Notes under the pieces: model-generated
Told to the model about the DNA's origin: nothing
Databases searched by the model: none
Seen by the model: the letters and a program-made list of their open reading frames with translations, nothing else
Program-made: the position numbers and the translations under genes
In this document: positions 29,402-39,600 of the stretch, piece after piece
Layout: each line of letters begins with the position of its first letter
How positions within the stretch are numbered: position 1 is the first letter of the stretch
Assembly (NCBI GenBank): GCA_031552405.1
Contig: JAVBMN010000029.1
Span: 106,828 to 170,827, forward strand
Direction of reading: 5' to 3'
Length of the DNA: 64,000 nt
Source: UBA1794 sp031552405
GTDB taxonomy: Bacteria; Bacteroidota; Bacteroidia; Bacteroidales; Bacteroidaceae

Positions 29402-32353
29402 ATGAAGAAGACTCTTTTATTTCTTATCTGCCTGATCACATGGCTTGCCCCGGTTCAGGCGCAAAACTTAGTGGCAGGCTGGGACGGTAACGGCAAGACC
29501 GGTGCCGGAAGTGAGCCCAACCAATTCGGGTGGGACTGTACCAATCTGCAGGCCGCCAGCTGGACGCAGGCCGGAGCGGGTGGTGTGCGGTATATGGACA
29601 ATGCGTATGCCTATTGTCCGGGCCGTTTGTTGTTTGTCCGTTGGGACGGGGTAGGAGGCACCAATGCCACCTCTATTTATTCCTATCCGGTAGCGTTGGA
29701 GCTTGGTAAAGCCTACCGTTTTACCATGAAGTACACGCACCACAGTAATTCGAAGACGGATTTTACGATTGGTGTAAACTCCAAGAAAGACAATACCGGC
29801 GAGTCGTTGGCAAGTGGAACGCTTGTTCCCAATACCCAGTCTTTCAAAGAGGCTGAGTTTAAAATAGTACCTTCGGCCAGCATGACCTACTATATCACCA
29901 TCGGAAGCCCTGCTTCGGGTATGTTAGGGTCTATCACTGATCTGTCGGTACAGGAGATGGAAGCGAAGCTGGAATGTAGCGAGTCTGCCATCAACCTCAA
30001 CTTCTTTAGCCCGGAAAAGGCCGTTGTGGTATACCCCAACGGTTCAAAAGCCTCGATCACCTTCAGTGCTCCGGAGGGAATAAAGTTCGCACCGGAGTCT
30101 TTGCCCTCCAGCGGAGGAACAGTGACTATATCCTCTCCCGCAAATACCAATACCGCCGGAACTATCACCGTGCAACAGGGTACTGATAAAGTAGAGATGA
30201 CCTTGAAGGCCGACTTCCCCGCGGATTTCCTTCCCCAGCAGGGCATAGATACCCTGACACAGGACGGTGCCTGGTGCTGGTTTGCTGACCCGCGTGCCAT
30301 TTATTACGAAGGTGAAAAGAAGCAGACCTACTTCTCCTGGATTACCACCGAGGGCGACATAGTAGTAGCGTCCTACAACCACGAAACGGGCGAGTACAAC
30401 CAGAAGACGGTATGGGCCAAGTGGCAGTCGGACGACCATGACAACCCCTCCCTCTTGATTCGTGATGACGGACGTCTTATCATCTTCTTTGCCAAACATT
30501 TCGGTCCGCCCATCAAGCGTTGCATCTCTACTAACCCGGAGGATATCACCTCGTGGGGCGAGGATTATGAACTGGGTAACAACGTAACCTACCCCTATCC
30601 ATTCCGCGTAGGAAAGACCATTTATGTACTGTATCGCGGTGAGAGTTCCTGGCATCCCCACATGGTGGTGTCTACGGATAATGGCGAAACATTTGGCGCT
30701 ACAAAGGAGTTTATCGCCGGCGGAGGCCAGCGTCCGTACACCCGCTACTGCCAAGGAGCGGATGGCGCCATTCACGTGGCCGTAACCACCGGGCACCCCC
30801 GCAACGAGGCCAGCAACAAGATTTACTACTGCCGCTTCAAGGACAATAAATTCTACAAAGCAGACGGGACTCTGATCAAGGACTTTGCAGATGGCGGGGT
30901 CAACATCAGCCAGCTGGAAGTAGTCTATAATGGGACCACTTACGGCAAAGGCTGGATCTGGGACATAGCCATAGAAAAAGAAACCGGAAACCCGGTCATG
31001 GTATATGCCTCCTTCCCCAGCGATACCGATCACCGCTACCACTATGCCCGTTGGAACGGCACAGCCTGGGAGAATACCCAGATCACCGAAGCCGGAAAGT
31101 GGTTCCCCCAAACTCCGGCAGCATCCAGTGAACCGGAGCCCAACTACTCAGGAGGTATTATTATGGATTATGACGACCCCTCTGTGGTGTATCTCTCTAA
31201 AGAAGTGAAGGGTGTATTTGAGATCTTTAAGTATGTTACCGCCGATCAGGGAAAGAGCTGGACTGCAAAGGCCATTACCTGGAACACCCCATCGCACCTG
31301 GTAAATGTGCGTCCCATCGTACCACGTCATCATAAGGAAGGGTTCTTTGACGTGATCTGGATGCGTGGAGAGTATGTGTTCTATGCAAATCAGCAGTATG
31401 AAACGGCACTGGTCTTCCCGTCAATGGGCATCTCCGAAGAGCTGGAAAGCATCCGGCTGAGTGCCGAGAAACTGGAGATGCTCAAAGGCGAAAGCAAGCA
31501 GCTCTCTGCGAACCTTCTCCCATTCTTTACCGGGAATAAAACAATCGTCTGGTCCTCTTCCGATGAAAAGGTAGCCACCGTAACAGGTGGAAAAGTAGTA
31601 GCTATAGGTGCCGGTAAGGCCACCATTACCGCTACCGGACACAACGGGGTGAAAGCCACTTGTGAGGTGATGGTGGAAGTAGCGGATTATTTCTATGACT
31701 TCGGTACTGCAACTTCTCCGCTCTCCGAAGGAGCTGTGCGGGTAACGGAAGCTACCCTGTGGGGAGCAGCTACCTCCTTCGGCTGGGTGTCGCCCACGGG
31801 AATAGCCTCACGCCTGAGAACCGGAAGCTGGAACGATGAAGAAATAGACTTCGTATTAGGCCCCAACACTACTGTATTTAGAGTGAAGGTAGATGCCGGA
31901 GACTATAAAATAGTGCTGAAGCAAGGTGATACCTCGTATGCACATGATAAAATGACGGTGAAGGTAAACGATGTTGTGAAACTACAGGATGTAACCAGCA
32001 ACTCCGGCGAGATCCTTGTGAGCATCTTTAATGCGAAGACCGACGACGGGATTTTTAACTTTGAAATCTCCCGAAACGGAGTGGATGCCAACTGGGTAAT
32101 CAACTCCCTGCGACTGATTAAGACAACTGCCGTAGGCTTGTCTGAAGCAATAGGAATCGAAGAATTTCAGGATCCGAACACCCTCATAAGTGTGTTTGAT
32201 GTGGACGGAAAAATTCTCTTTCGCGAAAAAATGGGAGAGAGGGATCTTTATTCCCTGCTTACCGAAAGAGGTTTCTTAAGCGGAACATACCTCATCAATC
32301 TGAGCCTCGGACAGAAGCAAAAAACAATCAAACTCGCATTAAGCCAGTTGTAA
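29402..32353 (+). CDS. Secreted BNR_4 propeller protein with Big_2 and carbohydrate-binding-like domains
   Basis: 983 residues, last gene of the operon. Signal peptide (1-20, ending APVQA); a jelly-roll starting NLVAGWDGNGK (about 21-180); an Ig/BACON-like domain (about 185-275); a BNR_4-type propeller (about 280-665) starting DGAWCWFADPRAIYYEG; a bacterial Ig-like Big_2 domain (about 680-755, VVWSSSDEKVATV type); a domain like the N-terminal module of rhamnogalacturonan-degrading esterases and lyases (about 757-908, YDFGTATSPL); and a probable T9SS-type tail (about 912-983). Paralogue of the protein at 13858, but it replaces the two LamG domains. No catalytic residue can be assigned; it could be a lyase, a hydrolase or a surface glycan-binding protein. 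Confidence 0.8.
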   Translation: MKKTLLFLICLITWLAPVQAQNLVAGWDGNGKTGAGSEPNQFGWDCTNLQAASWTQAGAGGVRYMDNAYAYCPGRLLFVRWDGVGGTNATSIYSYPVALELGKAYRFTMKYTHHSNSKTDFTIGVNSKKDNTGESLASGTLVPNTQSFKEAEFKIVPSASMTYYITIGSPASGMLGSITDLSVQEMEAKLECSESAINLNFFSPEKAVVVYPNGSKASITFSAPEGIKFAPESLPSSGGTVTISSPANTNTAGTITVQQGTDKVEMTLKADFPADFLPQQGIDTLTQDGAWCWFADPRAIYYEGEKKQTYFSWITTEGDIVVASYNHETGEYNQKTVWAKWQSDDHDNPSLLIRDDGRLIIFFAKHFGPPIKRCISTNPEDITSWGEDYELGNNVTYPYPFRVGKTIYVLYRGESSWHPHMVVSTDNGETFGATKEFIAGGGQRPYTRYCQGADGAIHVAVTTGHPRNEASNKIYYCRFKDNKFYKADGTLIKDFADGGVNISQLEVVYNGTTYGKGWIWDIAIEKETGNPVMVYASFPSDTDHRYHYARWNGTAWENTQITEAGKWFPQTPAASSEPEPNYSGGIIMDYDDPSVVYLSKEVKGVFEIFKYVTADQGKSWTAKAITWNTPSHLVNVRPIVPRHHKEGFFDVIWMRGEYVFYANQQYETALVFPSMGISEELESIRLSAEKLEMLKGESKQLSANLLPFFTGNKTIVWSSSDEKVATVTGGKVVAIGAGKATITATGHNGVKATCEVMVEVADYFYDFGTATSPLSEGAVRVTEATLWGAATSFGWVSPTGIASRLRTGSWNDEEIDFVLGPNTTVFRVKVDAGDYKIVLKQGDTSYAHDKMTVKVNDVVKLQDVTSNSGEILVSIFNAKTDDGIFNFEISRNGVDANWVINSLRLIKTTAVGLSEAIGIEEFQDPNTLISVFDVDGKILFREKMGERDLYSLLTERGFLSGTYLINLSLGQKQKTIKLALSQL

Positions 32354-32392
32354 GATCACTTTGATAAAAGGCGCTTGCCAACTCCTAAAAAT

Positions 32393-32424
32393 CGGTGGGC
32401 ATCAATTCAATAATTGGTGCCCAC
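32393..32424 (+). terminator. Hairpin at the end of the operon
   Basis: 14-bp stem (32393-32406 with 32411-32424, one G-T wobble), loop CAAT, 40 bp after the last operon stop. It is formed by the GTGCCCACC-type repeat. No T-tract follows directly, so terminator function is plausible but not certain. Confidence 0.5.
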
Positions 32425-32653
32425 CAATTGTTAAACTCGTGCCCACCAATTTTTCATCTGGTGCGTACCAGATCTGATGCGCACCAAGATCTGACAAAAT
32501 CAGCGCCTTTGTGCGCATAAAAAATGCAGGCCTGGAGTTCAACAATCTCAGGCCTGAGGTTATCAAAGTTCAGGCTTGTGTTTCCGGAAGTCCAGGCCTG
32601 CGTTTTTCATGCCTCCACGCAGTGTTTTATGTCAATATACGCGAAATGTATTT

Positions 32654-33033
32654 AACCCTCCACGTTCCACTGCCCTCTGAAAGGCTTTGTGGGAAGGGGT
32701 TCCGCGGTGGAGGGTTGTTTTCGGGGTGCTTCCACAAAGGGGTGGCTACGTACGCAGATGGGGATGCAAGACATCCCCGTTTTGAAGCGTCGGGATGCCT
32801 AACATCCCGACGAACATTACTTTCGCCTCTATGTGTACGCAGTGTAGGGGAATTGATTAAAGGGTATCGTTCAGCGGGATGTTAGGCATCCCGCTGGATG
32901 GGAACGGGGATGTCTTGCATCCCCATCATCGCGCCAGCCTTCCGCAAAGACCTCCCTCCACCCTGAAAACAAGCCTCCACCGCGGAACCCCTTCCCACAA
33001 AGCCTTTCAGAGGGCAGTGGAACGTGGAGGGTT
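32654..33033. repeat. 380-bp nested inverted repeat
   Basis: Outer arms 32654-32728 and 32959-33033 (75 nt each) are reverse complements with about two mismatches. Inside, 32757-32781 and 32903-32927 (25 nt) are perfectly complementary, and so are 32791-32809 and 32875-32893 (19 nt). Each inner unit is itself a small palindrome. A transcript could fold into one long hairpin. No transposase is encoded within it. Confidence 0.9.
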
Positions 33034-33111
33034 GATGCACAAACACGAAAAGCGAGCGCTACATTTCCCCCGCAACTAGTGTAGAACCCTGTTTTTGCCT
33101 AATCTTCGACC

Positions 33112-33210
33112 TATATTGCTTAAAAACCATTCCCTCAAACGAGCTTTCCGCCTCTATCTTTGCATCGTTCTGAATGTCTTTGAAGTTAAGTCTTACGAAT
33201 GTTCAGAACG
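33112..33210 (+). promoter_or_regulatory. Promoter and structured leader of the GH128-like gene
   Basis: TATCTTTG at 33155-33162 fits the -7 consensus. The element TATATTGCTTAAAAACC at 33112-33128 matches that of the operon promoter at 7112. In the leader, CGTTCTGAA (33166-33174) and TTCAGAACG (33202-33210) are perfect 9-bp inverted repeats that could form an operator or RNA hairpin. Confidence 0.55.
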
Positions 33211-33238
33211 ACCTTAAAAACTAAATTAGTATTGAACC

Positions 33239-36200
33239 ATGAAAACAAGATTATTCCTTTCTTTTTTACTCAGCGGCTTGTTGCTGAATGGGTGGGCGGC
33301 AGGTAAATCCGATCTGCCCGTGAAAAATGATTTCGGGGGTACGGCTGTGGCTAATCTCGCCCAGTTTCAGTTTACATCTCTAAATGACTTTACGTTGGAG
33401 GCCGATGCCTCGGCCAGTACCACAATCCGCATCGCCGGGGGACTGATTACATACACTCCTTCCTCCAGTGGCAAGGTGCGTTTCGTATGTAAAGACCGTT
33501 CGGTATTTGTCTTCGAGAATACATTCTATAAAGACAGTATCGGATTGAACTTTGGCGCAGCCAGCTATCCCGACATATTTGAAGCAACGGATGACGCAGT
33601 GGCCCATACAGGTATCTATGATGCGCGAAACCTGTTCCTTAATCCAGGCTTTGAAACTACTGAAGCAGGCACTGTTCCTGCTGCCGACAACTATCTGCCA
33701 AAGTCCTGGACGGGCGATGGGCTTGCTGTATCAGGCGGAAGCCGTTGTCGCTACAACCTGGATATAACCGGTCGCGAAGGTGCGGGCACCATGATGGCTC
33801 ATCAAGGAAGATACCTTGCACAGCCTGTGACTTTACAACCTCACACACCTTATAAGATAAAGTTTAGGCGATGGGCGCATAACGGTAACAACCAGCGTGG
33901 AGGCAAATGGTACATTGGTTTCGGCTCGGAGGCTAAACAGTATGAAATATTCCGGGGCGAGTTTTCCAATGCCGACAATGTGGCCAACTATGCGAAATAC
34001 GATCATGAGTATGCATTCTATACGAATGATCTGAGTGACTATCCCACAGTTGTATTCTCAGTATACCCGTATGACAAGAATGGCAGTCAGAACTTCCCCA
34101 TTACGCATTATGACCGTATGACGCTGACTGCGGGTACTCTACAGCCCGGCATTACCGGTACCACATCCGTAACCTATCTCTCGGGCCAGGCCTATGCTCC
34201 TGAACAGAAAAGCGGAAATGAGCCCGTGGTAACACTTACCGATGCCGGTGTAGTGAGTTATCCTGAGTTTATAGATGCAAAAGTAACTGTTTCCGGCAAA
34301 ACAGACCTGCATATCCTCGGCTCTGCCCCGTTGACAAATAGCACGGTAGATCTAAAATCGGCCGATTCGTGGTTGTTCTTTGATGCCATGAAACCTTCGG
34401 TAGTTATTGAACAACTTCTGCGCACAAAGCAGGTTACCATCAATGGTGACAGTGTAGTGCTGCGACTGGGTGGTGCAAGTGGTACCGCTCTTCAAAATGC
34501 CCGTATCTCCGAATGGATTCAAGGTTCAGTTTTGATTCCATTCGGAAATCAAAGCGACAACGCTGCTTTGCAGGTATTTATGGAGGAGAGCTTTGGAGGG
34601 CAATCACGTACCTATCAGATATTCACAAAGCACACTGAATTGGCTGAGTTCAACAATGCCATCCGTTCATTCAAACTGAAACGCGGATACATGGCTACAT
34701 TTGCCAATAAAACGGATGGAACGGGTTTCAGCAAAGTATTTATTGCTGATAAGGGAGACCTTGAGATCAGTGTAATGCCCAAGGGTTTGGAAGCAACCGC
34801 CTCCTACATTCGTGTGTTCCGCTGGGATTGGGTGAGCAAGAAGGCTTGGTCGGGTGGCGGTACTCCCGTAGAGTTGACCAACTCAACCTCATTCTATGAT
34901 TGGAACTTTGGTGGGAATTCCACTCATACCGACTATAACTACGCCTTGATTAAACAAAAGCGTACCTGGCCGGGCTTTGATATCTTTGATACAAAATCCA
35001 ATGTGAACCACTTGTTGGGCTTCAATGAGCCCGATCACGGCGAACAACATAAGGATGACAACGGTGGAAACCCCATTGATGTAGAAACAGCTATTCGCCA
35101 ATGGCCGCAGATGATGGCATCAGGGCTTCGTCTGGGTTCTCCGGCTCCCACAAACTTCAACTGGCTGTACAGTTTCCTTGAGGAATGCGACAAGTTGAAT
35201 TACCGTGTCGACTTTGTAGCTATTCACAGCTATTGGTACACTACTATGGCCAACTGGAGAAATAGCCTGAAAGCGGTGTGGGACAAAGGTAAACGCCCAA
35301 TATGGATCACTGAATGGAACAACGGCGCCAACTGGACGGGTCATAACTTTCCCAATGCCACTGGTAACCGTTGTGATGCGGATGGTAATGAAGTGATCAA
35401 TCCAACAACTGGTGTACCCGATGTTATCACCCTGCCTTGTTCACCAGCTAATGCAGCCAAGCAGGCTGGCGATATCCAAAGGATTGTGGAGATCATGGAA
35501 GATCCTGCGATCCATGTAGAACGGTATTTCTTGTATAACTGGGTAAATGACGCCCGCTCACTGGTGTTGGGTGATAAGCTGACCCCTGCCGGAAAGTGGT
35601 ATGCAGCCAACCCCTCCAAATTGGCTTTTACCGAAGAGTATGATCATAAGTGGAAACTGGTAACTGTGGGGCTGGATTATAAACAAGCTACAAATGATTA
35701 TTTTAAAAACACCTTTACCTGGCCTGATTATAATGGCGAAACGGCCAAAGGCTATATCCTGGAACGCAATGTGAATTACAGCGGATGGATAGCAGTGAGT
35801 GATACCATCCCCTCCAATAAAAGCGACGTAGGAACAGGGAGCACCGTACCTACACTTTCCGCAACCGATGTCTGTGCAGGCTCTGTCAGCTACCGCTATA
35901 AGGTAATAGGGTATGACGGAAGTACTGCTGTATCCACTGCACTTACTATTGCAGCCGATCCTATCGCAACTTCACCCAAGCCCACGGCTGAGGCCTTATC
36001 AGCAAGTTGGGTGCGACTGAAATGGGACGCAGTGACCAACGCGAAGAGCTACCGCGTGTACCGCGCCTCGCATCCGGATAGTATATACACCATTGTACAG
36101 GATATGCATACCACCACTACGTATAATGACATGAAGGCCCTGAGCCCCAATACTCTCTATTATTATAAAGTGTACAGTCTGAACAACCGGGGCGAGAGCG

Positions 36201-36529
36201 CCAATGCGATCCCTGTAAAGGTGATTACCAAAAAGACCGATGGCAGTGAAGGGGATGGCGGATTCGTAGGCATTGAGGATGTAAAGTCAGGGGAAGGCGT
36301 GTACATCACCCCGAACCCGGTGAAAGCTCATGCAGCGTTCCGTATCCATTACGATGATAGTATGTGGTCTGCCAGCGAAATAGTGATCGAGATATACGAT
36401 ACGGAAGGTAAGTTGATTCATAGCCAGAAAGCGGATCAACCCCTCCTTGCGCCTGCACACCCCGGTATGTATATACTCAAGGCTGCTACGTCTTCCTTTA
36501 CCAGGACGTTCAACTTAATGGTGAATTAA
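33239..36529 (+). CDS. Secreted GH128-like glycoside hydrolase with Fn3 domains and T9SS tail
   Basis: 1096 residues. Signal peptide (1-21). A beta-rich N-terminal region holds a jelly-roll starting NLFLNPGFETTEAG (about 130-290). The catalytic core (about 495-800) resembles the Glyco_hydro_cc family (GH128, mostly beta-1,3-glucanases): Glu597 in LGFNEPDHG as acid/base, VDFVAIHSYW in the barrel, and Glu692 in PIWITEWNNG as nucleophile. Two Fn3-like domains follow (about 810-1000), then a C-terminal T9SS type A domain (about 1015-1096; YITPNPVKAH, PGMYILKAA). The presence of T9SS sorting predicts transport across the outer membrane and attachment at the surface. It has its own promoter, sharing an upstream element with the operon at 7197, so it may be co-regulated with it. 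Beta-1,3-glucan or another plant or fungal wall glycan is a reasonable guess for the substrate. Confidence 0.85.
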   Translation: MKTRLFLSFLLSGLLLNGWAAGKSDLPVKNDFGGTAVANLAQFQFTSLNDFTLEADASASTTIRIAGGLITYTPSSSGKVRFVCKDRSVFVFENTFYKDSIGLNFGAASYPDIFEATDDAVAHTGIYDARNLFLNPGFETTEAGTVPAADNYLPKSWTGDGLAVSGGSRCRYNLDITGREGAGTMMAHQGRYLAQPVTLQPHTPYKIKFRRWAHNGNNQRGGKWYIGFGSEAKQYEIFRGEFSNADNVANYAKYDHEYAFYTNDLSDYPTVVFSVYPYDKNGSQNFPITHYDRMTLTAGTLQPGITGTTSVTYLSGQAYAPEQKSGNEPVVTLTDAGVVSYPEFIDAKVTVSGKTDLHILGSAPLTNSTVDLKSADSWLFFDAMKPSVVIEQLLRTKQVTINGDSVVLRLGGASGTALQNARISEWIQGSVLIPFGNQSDNAALQVFMEESFGGQSRTYQIFTKHTELAEFNNAIRSFKLKRGYMATFANKTDGTGFSKVFIADKGDLEISVMPKGLEATASYIRVFRWDWVSKKAWSGGGTPVELTNSTSFYDWNFGGNSTHTDYNYALIKQKRTWPGFDIFDTKSNVNHLLGFNEPDHGEQHKDDNGGNPIDVETAIRQWPQMMASGLRLGSPAPTNFNWLYSFLEECDKLNYRVDFVAIHSYWYTTMANWRNSLKAVWDKGKRPIWITEWNNGANWTGHNFPNATGNRCDADGNEVINPTTGVPDVITLPCSPANAAKQAGDIQRIVEIMEDPAIHVERYFLYNWVNDARSLVLGDKLTPAGKWYAANPSKLAFTEEYDHKWKLVTVGLDYKQATNDYFKNTFTWPDYNGETAKGYILERNVNYSGWIAVSDTIPSNKSDVGTGSTVPTLSATDVCAGSVSYRYKVIGYDGSTAVSTALTIAADPIATSPKPTAEALSASWVRLKWDAVTNAKSYRVYRASHPDSIYTIVQDMHTTTTYNDMKALSPNTLYYYKVYSLNNRGESANAIPVKVITKKTDGSEGDGGFVGIEDVKSGEGVYITPNPVKAHAAFRIHYDDSMWSASEIVIEIYDTEGKLIHSQKADQPLLAPAHPGMYILKAATSSFTRTFNLMVN

Positions 36530-36543
36530 GAGAAGAATAGGAA

Positions 36544-36574
36544 CCACTCCGGGCCTTGCACAGGCCCGGAGTGG
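36544..36574 (+). terminator. Terminator hairpin after the GH128-like gene
   Basis: GC-rich stem CCACTCCGGGCCT paired with AGGCCCGGAGTGG (one offset base, small loop) 14 bp after the stop. Only a weak A/T tail follows. Confidence 0.75.
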
Positions 36575-36647
36575 AAATTAATCAATAATAAGTTTAATAG
36601 TCTAAGAACAAAAGAATTACAAAGATTGAAAAGAGAGTACTAATTTA

Positions 36648-39600
36648 ATGAATTTAGAAATGAGAACGAAATTACTTACGTTTATTGCAACCTTGATTGC
36701 AAGTGTGGGCGCCACAATGGTGCAAGCACAACAAGATGTAACAAGTCAGTATCTTGCAAATCCTGGCTTTGATACAGCACCCCTCACGTTTTTAGCAGAG
36801 GGAAAGAACCCGGATGCCGAGAGGCTTTATGGAACCGGATGGGTATATAGCCTTCCTTCCTGGACTTCGGAGTGTGTGGTAAATGCAAATGCAGTACAAA
36901 TAGCATCCGCTGTTTATGGGTACTCCGGAGCAGCCAATGAAGGACTGAATGGAGTGCTTCCTCCTACGGAGGATAAGAACGGCGCTTCTGCCGGAGCCAG
37001 CATACACATGTCGGCCGGTTGGGGAGATAAAGCGATTATTACCCAGATCGTGTCGGGCCTTCCTGCCGGGAAGTACCGCTTGAGCTATGATGCCTACAAT
37101 GCAAATACTGTAGCAACTATTACGAGTAACTATTTTGGTTTTGTACCGGGTACCGGAGTGGCTACCTACGGAAGCAAAAAGAGTTATACTACCGCAACGT
37201 GGGAAACAGAGACCGTTGACTTTATTATCGCTACCGATGGTGGAGGGGGTAAGATCAGTATCGGTTGTACCACCTCATCAGGCGGTTCTGCCAGTGGTGC
37301 CAAGTTGTATGTGGATAACGTGAAGTTGTTTTATTTAGGTATTGATAAAACTGATCTTGCCAGTAAAATTACTGAAGCGGAAGCCTTATATGGCAATGGC
37401 AGCGGAACGAAAGCCTCTGACCTGAATGCAGCCATTGTATCGGCCAAAGCTGTAAATGTAAATGCGAGTGCTACTATGATTGAAGTGGCAAATGCTATTA
37501 CGAGCCTGACTGCCGCAATTCGTGCGTATGGAATCTATAATGCCGAGAATAATGATGTGACATTCCTCCTGGCAAATCCTGATTTCAATGACGGTACAGC
37601 TGGATGGATTACCAATATGGGTATCTGGGGAGCTACCAGTGGTCAGAATACGATGTATACCGGAGCTTTGACCGACCCTAATCCTGTATTGGATAAAGGG
37701 GGATCGGGCCATATCTATGGATACCAGACTTTCGAGAATCTTCCTGCCGGTGCTTATATGCTTGAGGCTATTGCTCGCGGTCAGACTACCGGAGGTCTTA
37801 TGCAGATATTCATTAACAATGGCTCTGATGAGAACAATACCAATGGTACAGATGAGAAAACCGTTGCTGTGAATCGTGTAGGTGACACAGGCGGACCGCT
37901 TGAATTTGGTTTTGCTTCCTATTCAACCGATGTACTTATGCTGACAAGTGGGGGAACTATTACACTGGGTGTACGCGTTGAAAACGGAACGGTAAGCGCC
38001 TGGCAAAGTGCAGATGCGTTTAGATTGTACTGTTATACCGATATGGCTGCGTATTATCCGTCTCTAATCAAAAAACTTAAAGAGGACCTGAATGTATATG
38101 ACCTTAGTTTGATTCCGAGTGGTTGTATTAAAGACATTGAAGCTGCCATCCTGTTTAGTGAGGAAACTGCAGGAAGCTCTGATTTGGAGGTCTTAAAAGG
38201 AGTAGTTGATTCCTTAACACATGCGTATGATCGTGCCAAGGCTGCGGAGCCTGTAATGGCCCGATTTATTTTAGCAGCTGAAGCAGCTATGATTTATGTG
38301 GATCTTGGATACAATGGAAAAGAGGCCTTGAATACAGCTATTGATGCGGCTTTTGCCTTGATGGCAGCTGGTGCCGAACTGGAAGATGGTTCGTTTGTAT
38401 ATGCCAAAGATCTGGAAAATGGAATCGCTGTGCTGAACGCTGCAACTCGCACCTATCGTTTCAATGAACCTATTGTGGATGCAGAAGCAGGGGTGGACTT
38501 TACTTGGACGATACAGTCGCCAAACTTCACAAAAGCAGGTGGTGATCCTTCTGTTGTGGCCGATGCTACTTCCACCGGATGGATAAGAGATAATGTGTTT
38601 GTAACGAGCGATTTTAAGTTAATCAATATTAATGGGAAGAATTGCTGGAACAACTGGTCTAATAACTTCACCAGCATGAATGTATACCAAGTTCTGGAAG
38701 GCCTGCCGGCGGGATATTATACTTTTGAATGCCTTCAGACCAACAACGGTCCTGAAGTAACTGACCAGCATGCCTATATCACAGCTCTGGGTGGTACAGT
38801 GAATTCATCTTACGCTACATATACCCAGGTTAATGACCCCAATACAACGGGCTTTGCCAATGCGGCCTGGGAAGAACTTAAGACCGGTAAGGTGCTCGTA
38901 GGAAAAGATGGAAAATTGCAAATAGGTATGGCTTCTACCAGCAATAAGAATGGTTCCAGCGGCTGGTTCTGTATGACGGGTTGTGTGTTGAAATACTACG
39001 GCCCCGGATCGTATGCGGATGGAATGTTAAACCTGATTCAGGAAGCTGAAGAACTGAATAACTCCGAAATGCTGAAATCGGATCATAAAGATCTTGCGGA
39101 TGCAATAGAGGTGGCCAAGGCCGTGAATACTGCGGACGCAGAAATTGCCGAAGCTGGAATGGTAGCCTTGAACGGAGCGATGAAGAATGCAACGGATGCA
39201 GCAAAAACATTGCTTTCCTTCAAAAAGGCTTCGTATGCAAACGTGAAAGCTGTGGCGGATAATATGGATATGCTTTACTCCGATGAACTTTCGGCCCTTA
39301 TGGGTAAGGAAATTCTGGCTATAGATGCAACGCTTGATAAGGATACCACTACTCTTGCTGTATACCCTGTATTGACAGCAGAACTGAATCGTTATATTGC
39401 TTTTAAAGATGCATACCAGGCATGCTATACGTATGTAGATGGTGGGGGTGCTGAAGCTCTGATCGCATTGTTTGATGTCGTTCTTCCTACTCAGGTAGCA
39501 ATTGTAAACGGAGATGCCGGTAAGCTTGTAGAAAGCACTGGATTACTGGGTCAGTACCTTGGCTTTGCAAGAGCATATACTGCTTGCGCAACGTTGAAGG

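Larger units (their letters stand above)
32354..33238. repeat. Intergenic repeat cluster 2 including a large nested inverted repeat
   Basis: 885 bp with no credible gene; the open frames at 32511-32885 and 32879-33079 are composed of repeats. From left to right: a hairpin of GTGGGCACC units just after the operon (32393-32424); AGGCCTGCGTTT units forming an outer pair at 32520-32536 and 32591-32607; a nested inverted repeat from 32654 to 33033; then the promoter of the GH128-like gene. Confidence 0.8.

Noticed and set aside
30044..31111. 355-codon minus-strand open frame
   Set aside because: Lies entirely opposite the BNR_4 coding sequence, has no family features, and its composition is that of a shadow frame.
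32511..33079. Two overlapping open frames in repeat cluster 2
   Set aside because: They translate the inverted repeat itself; protein sequence is low in information and has no homologue that I recognise.
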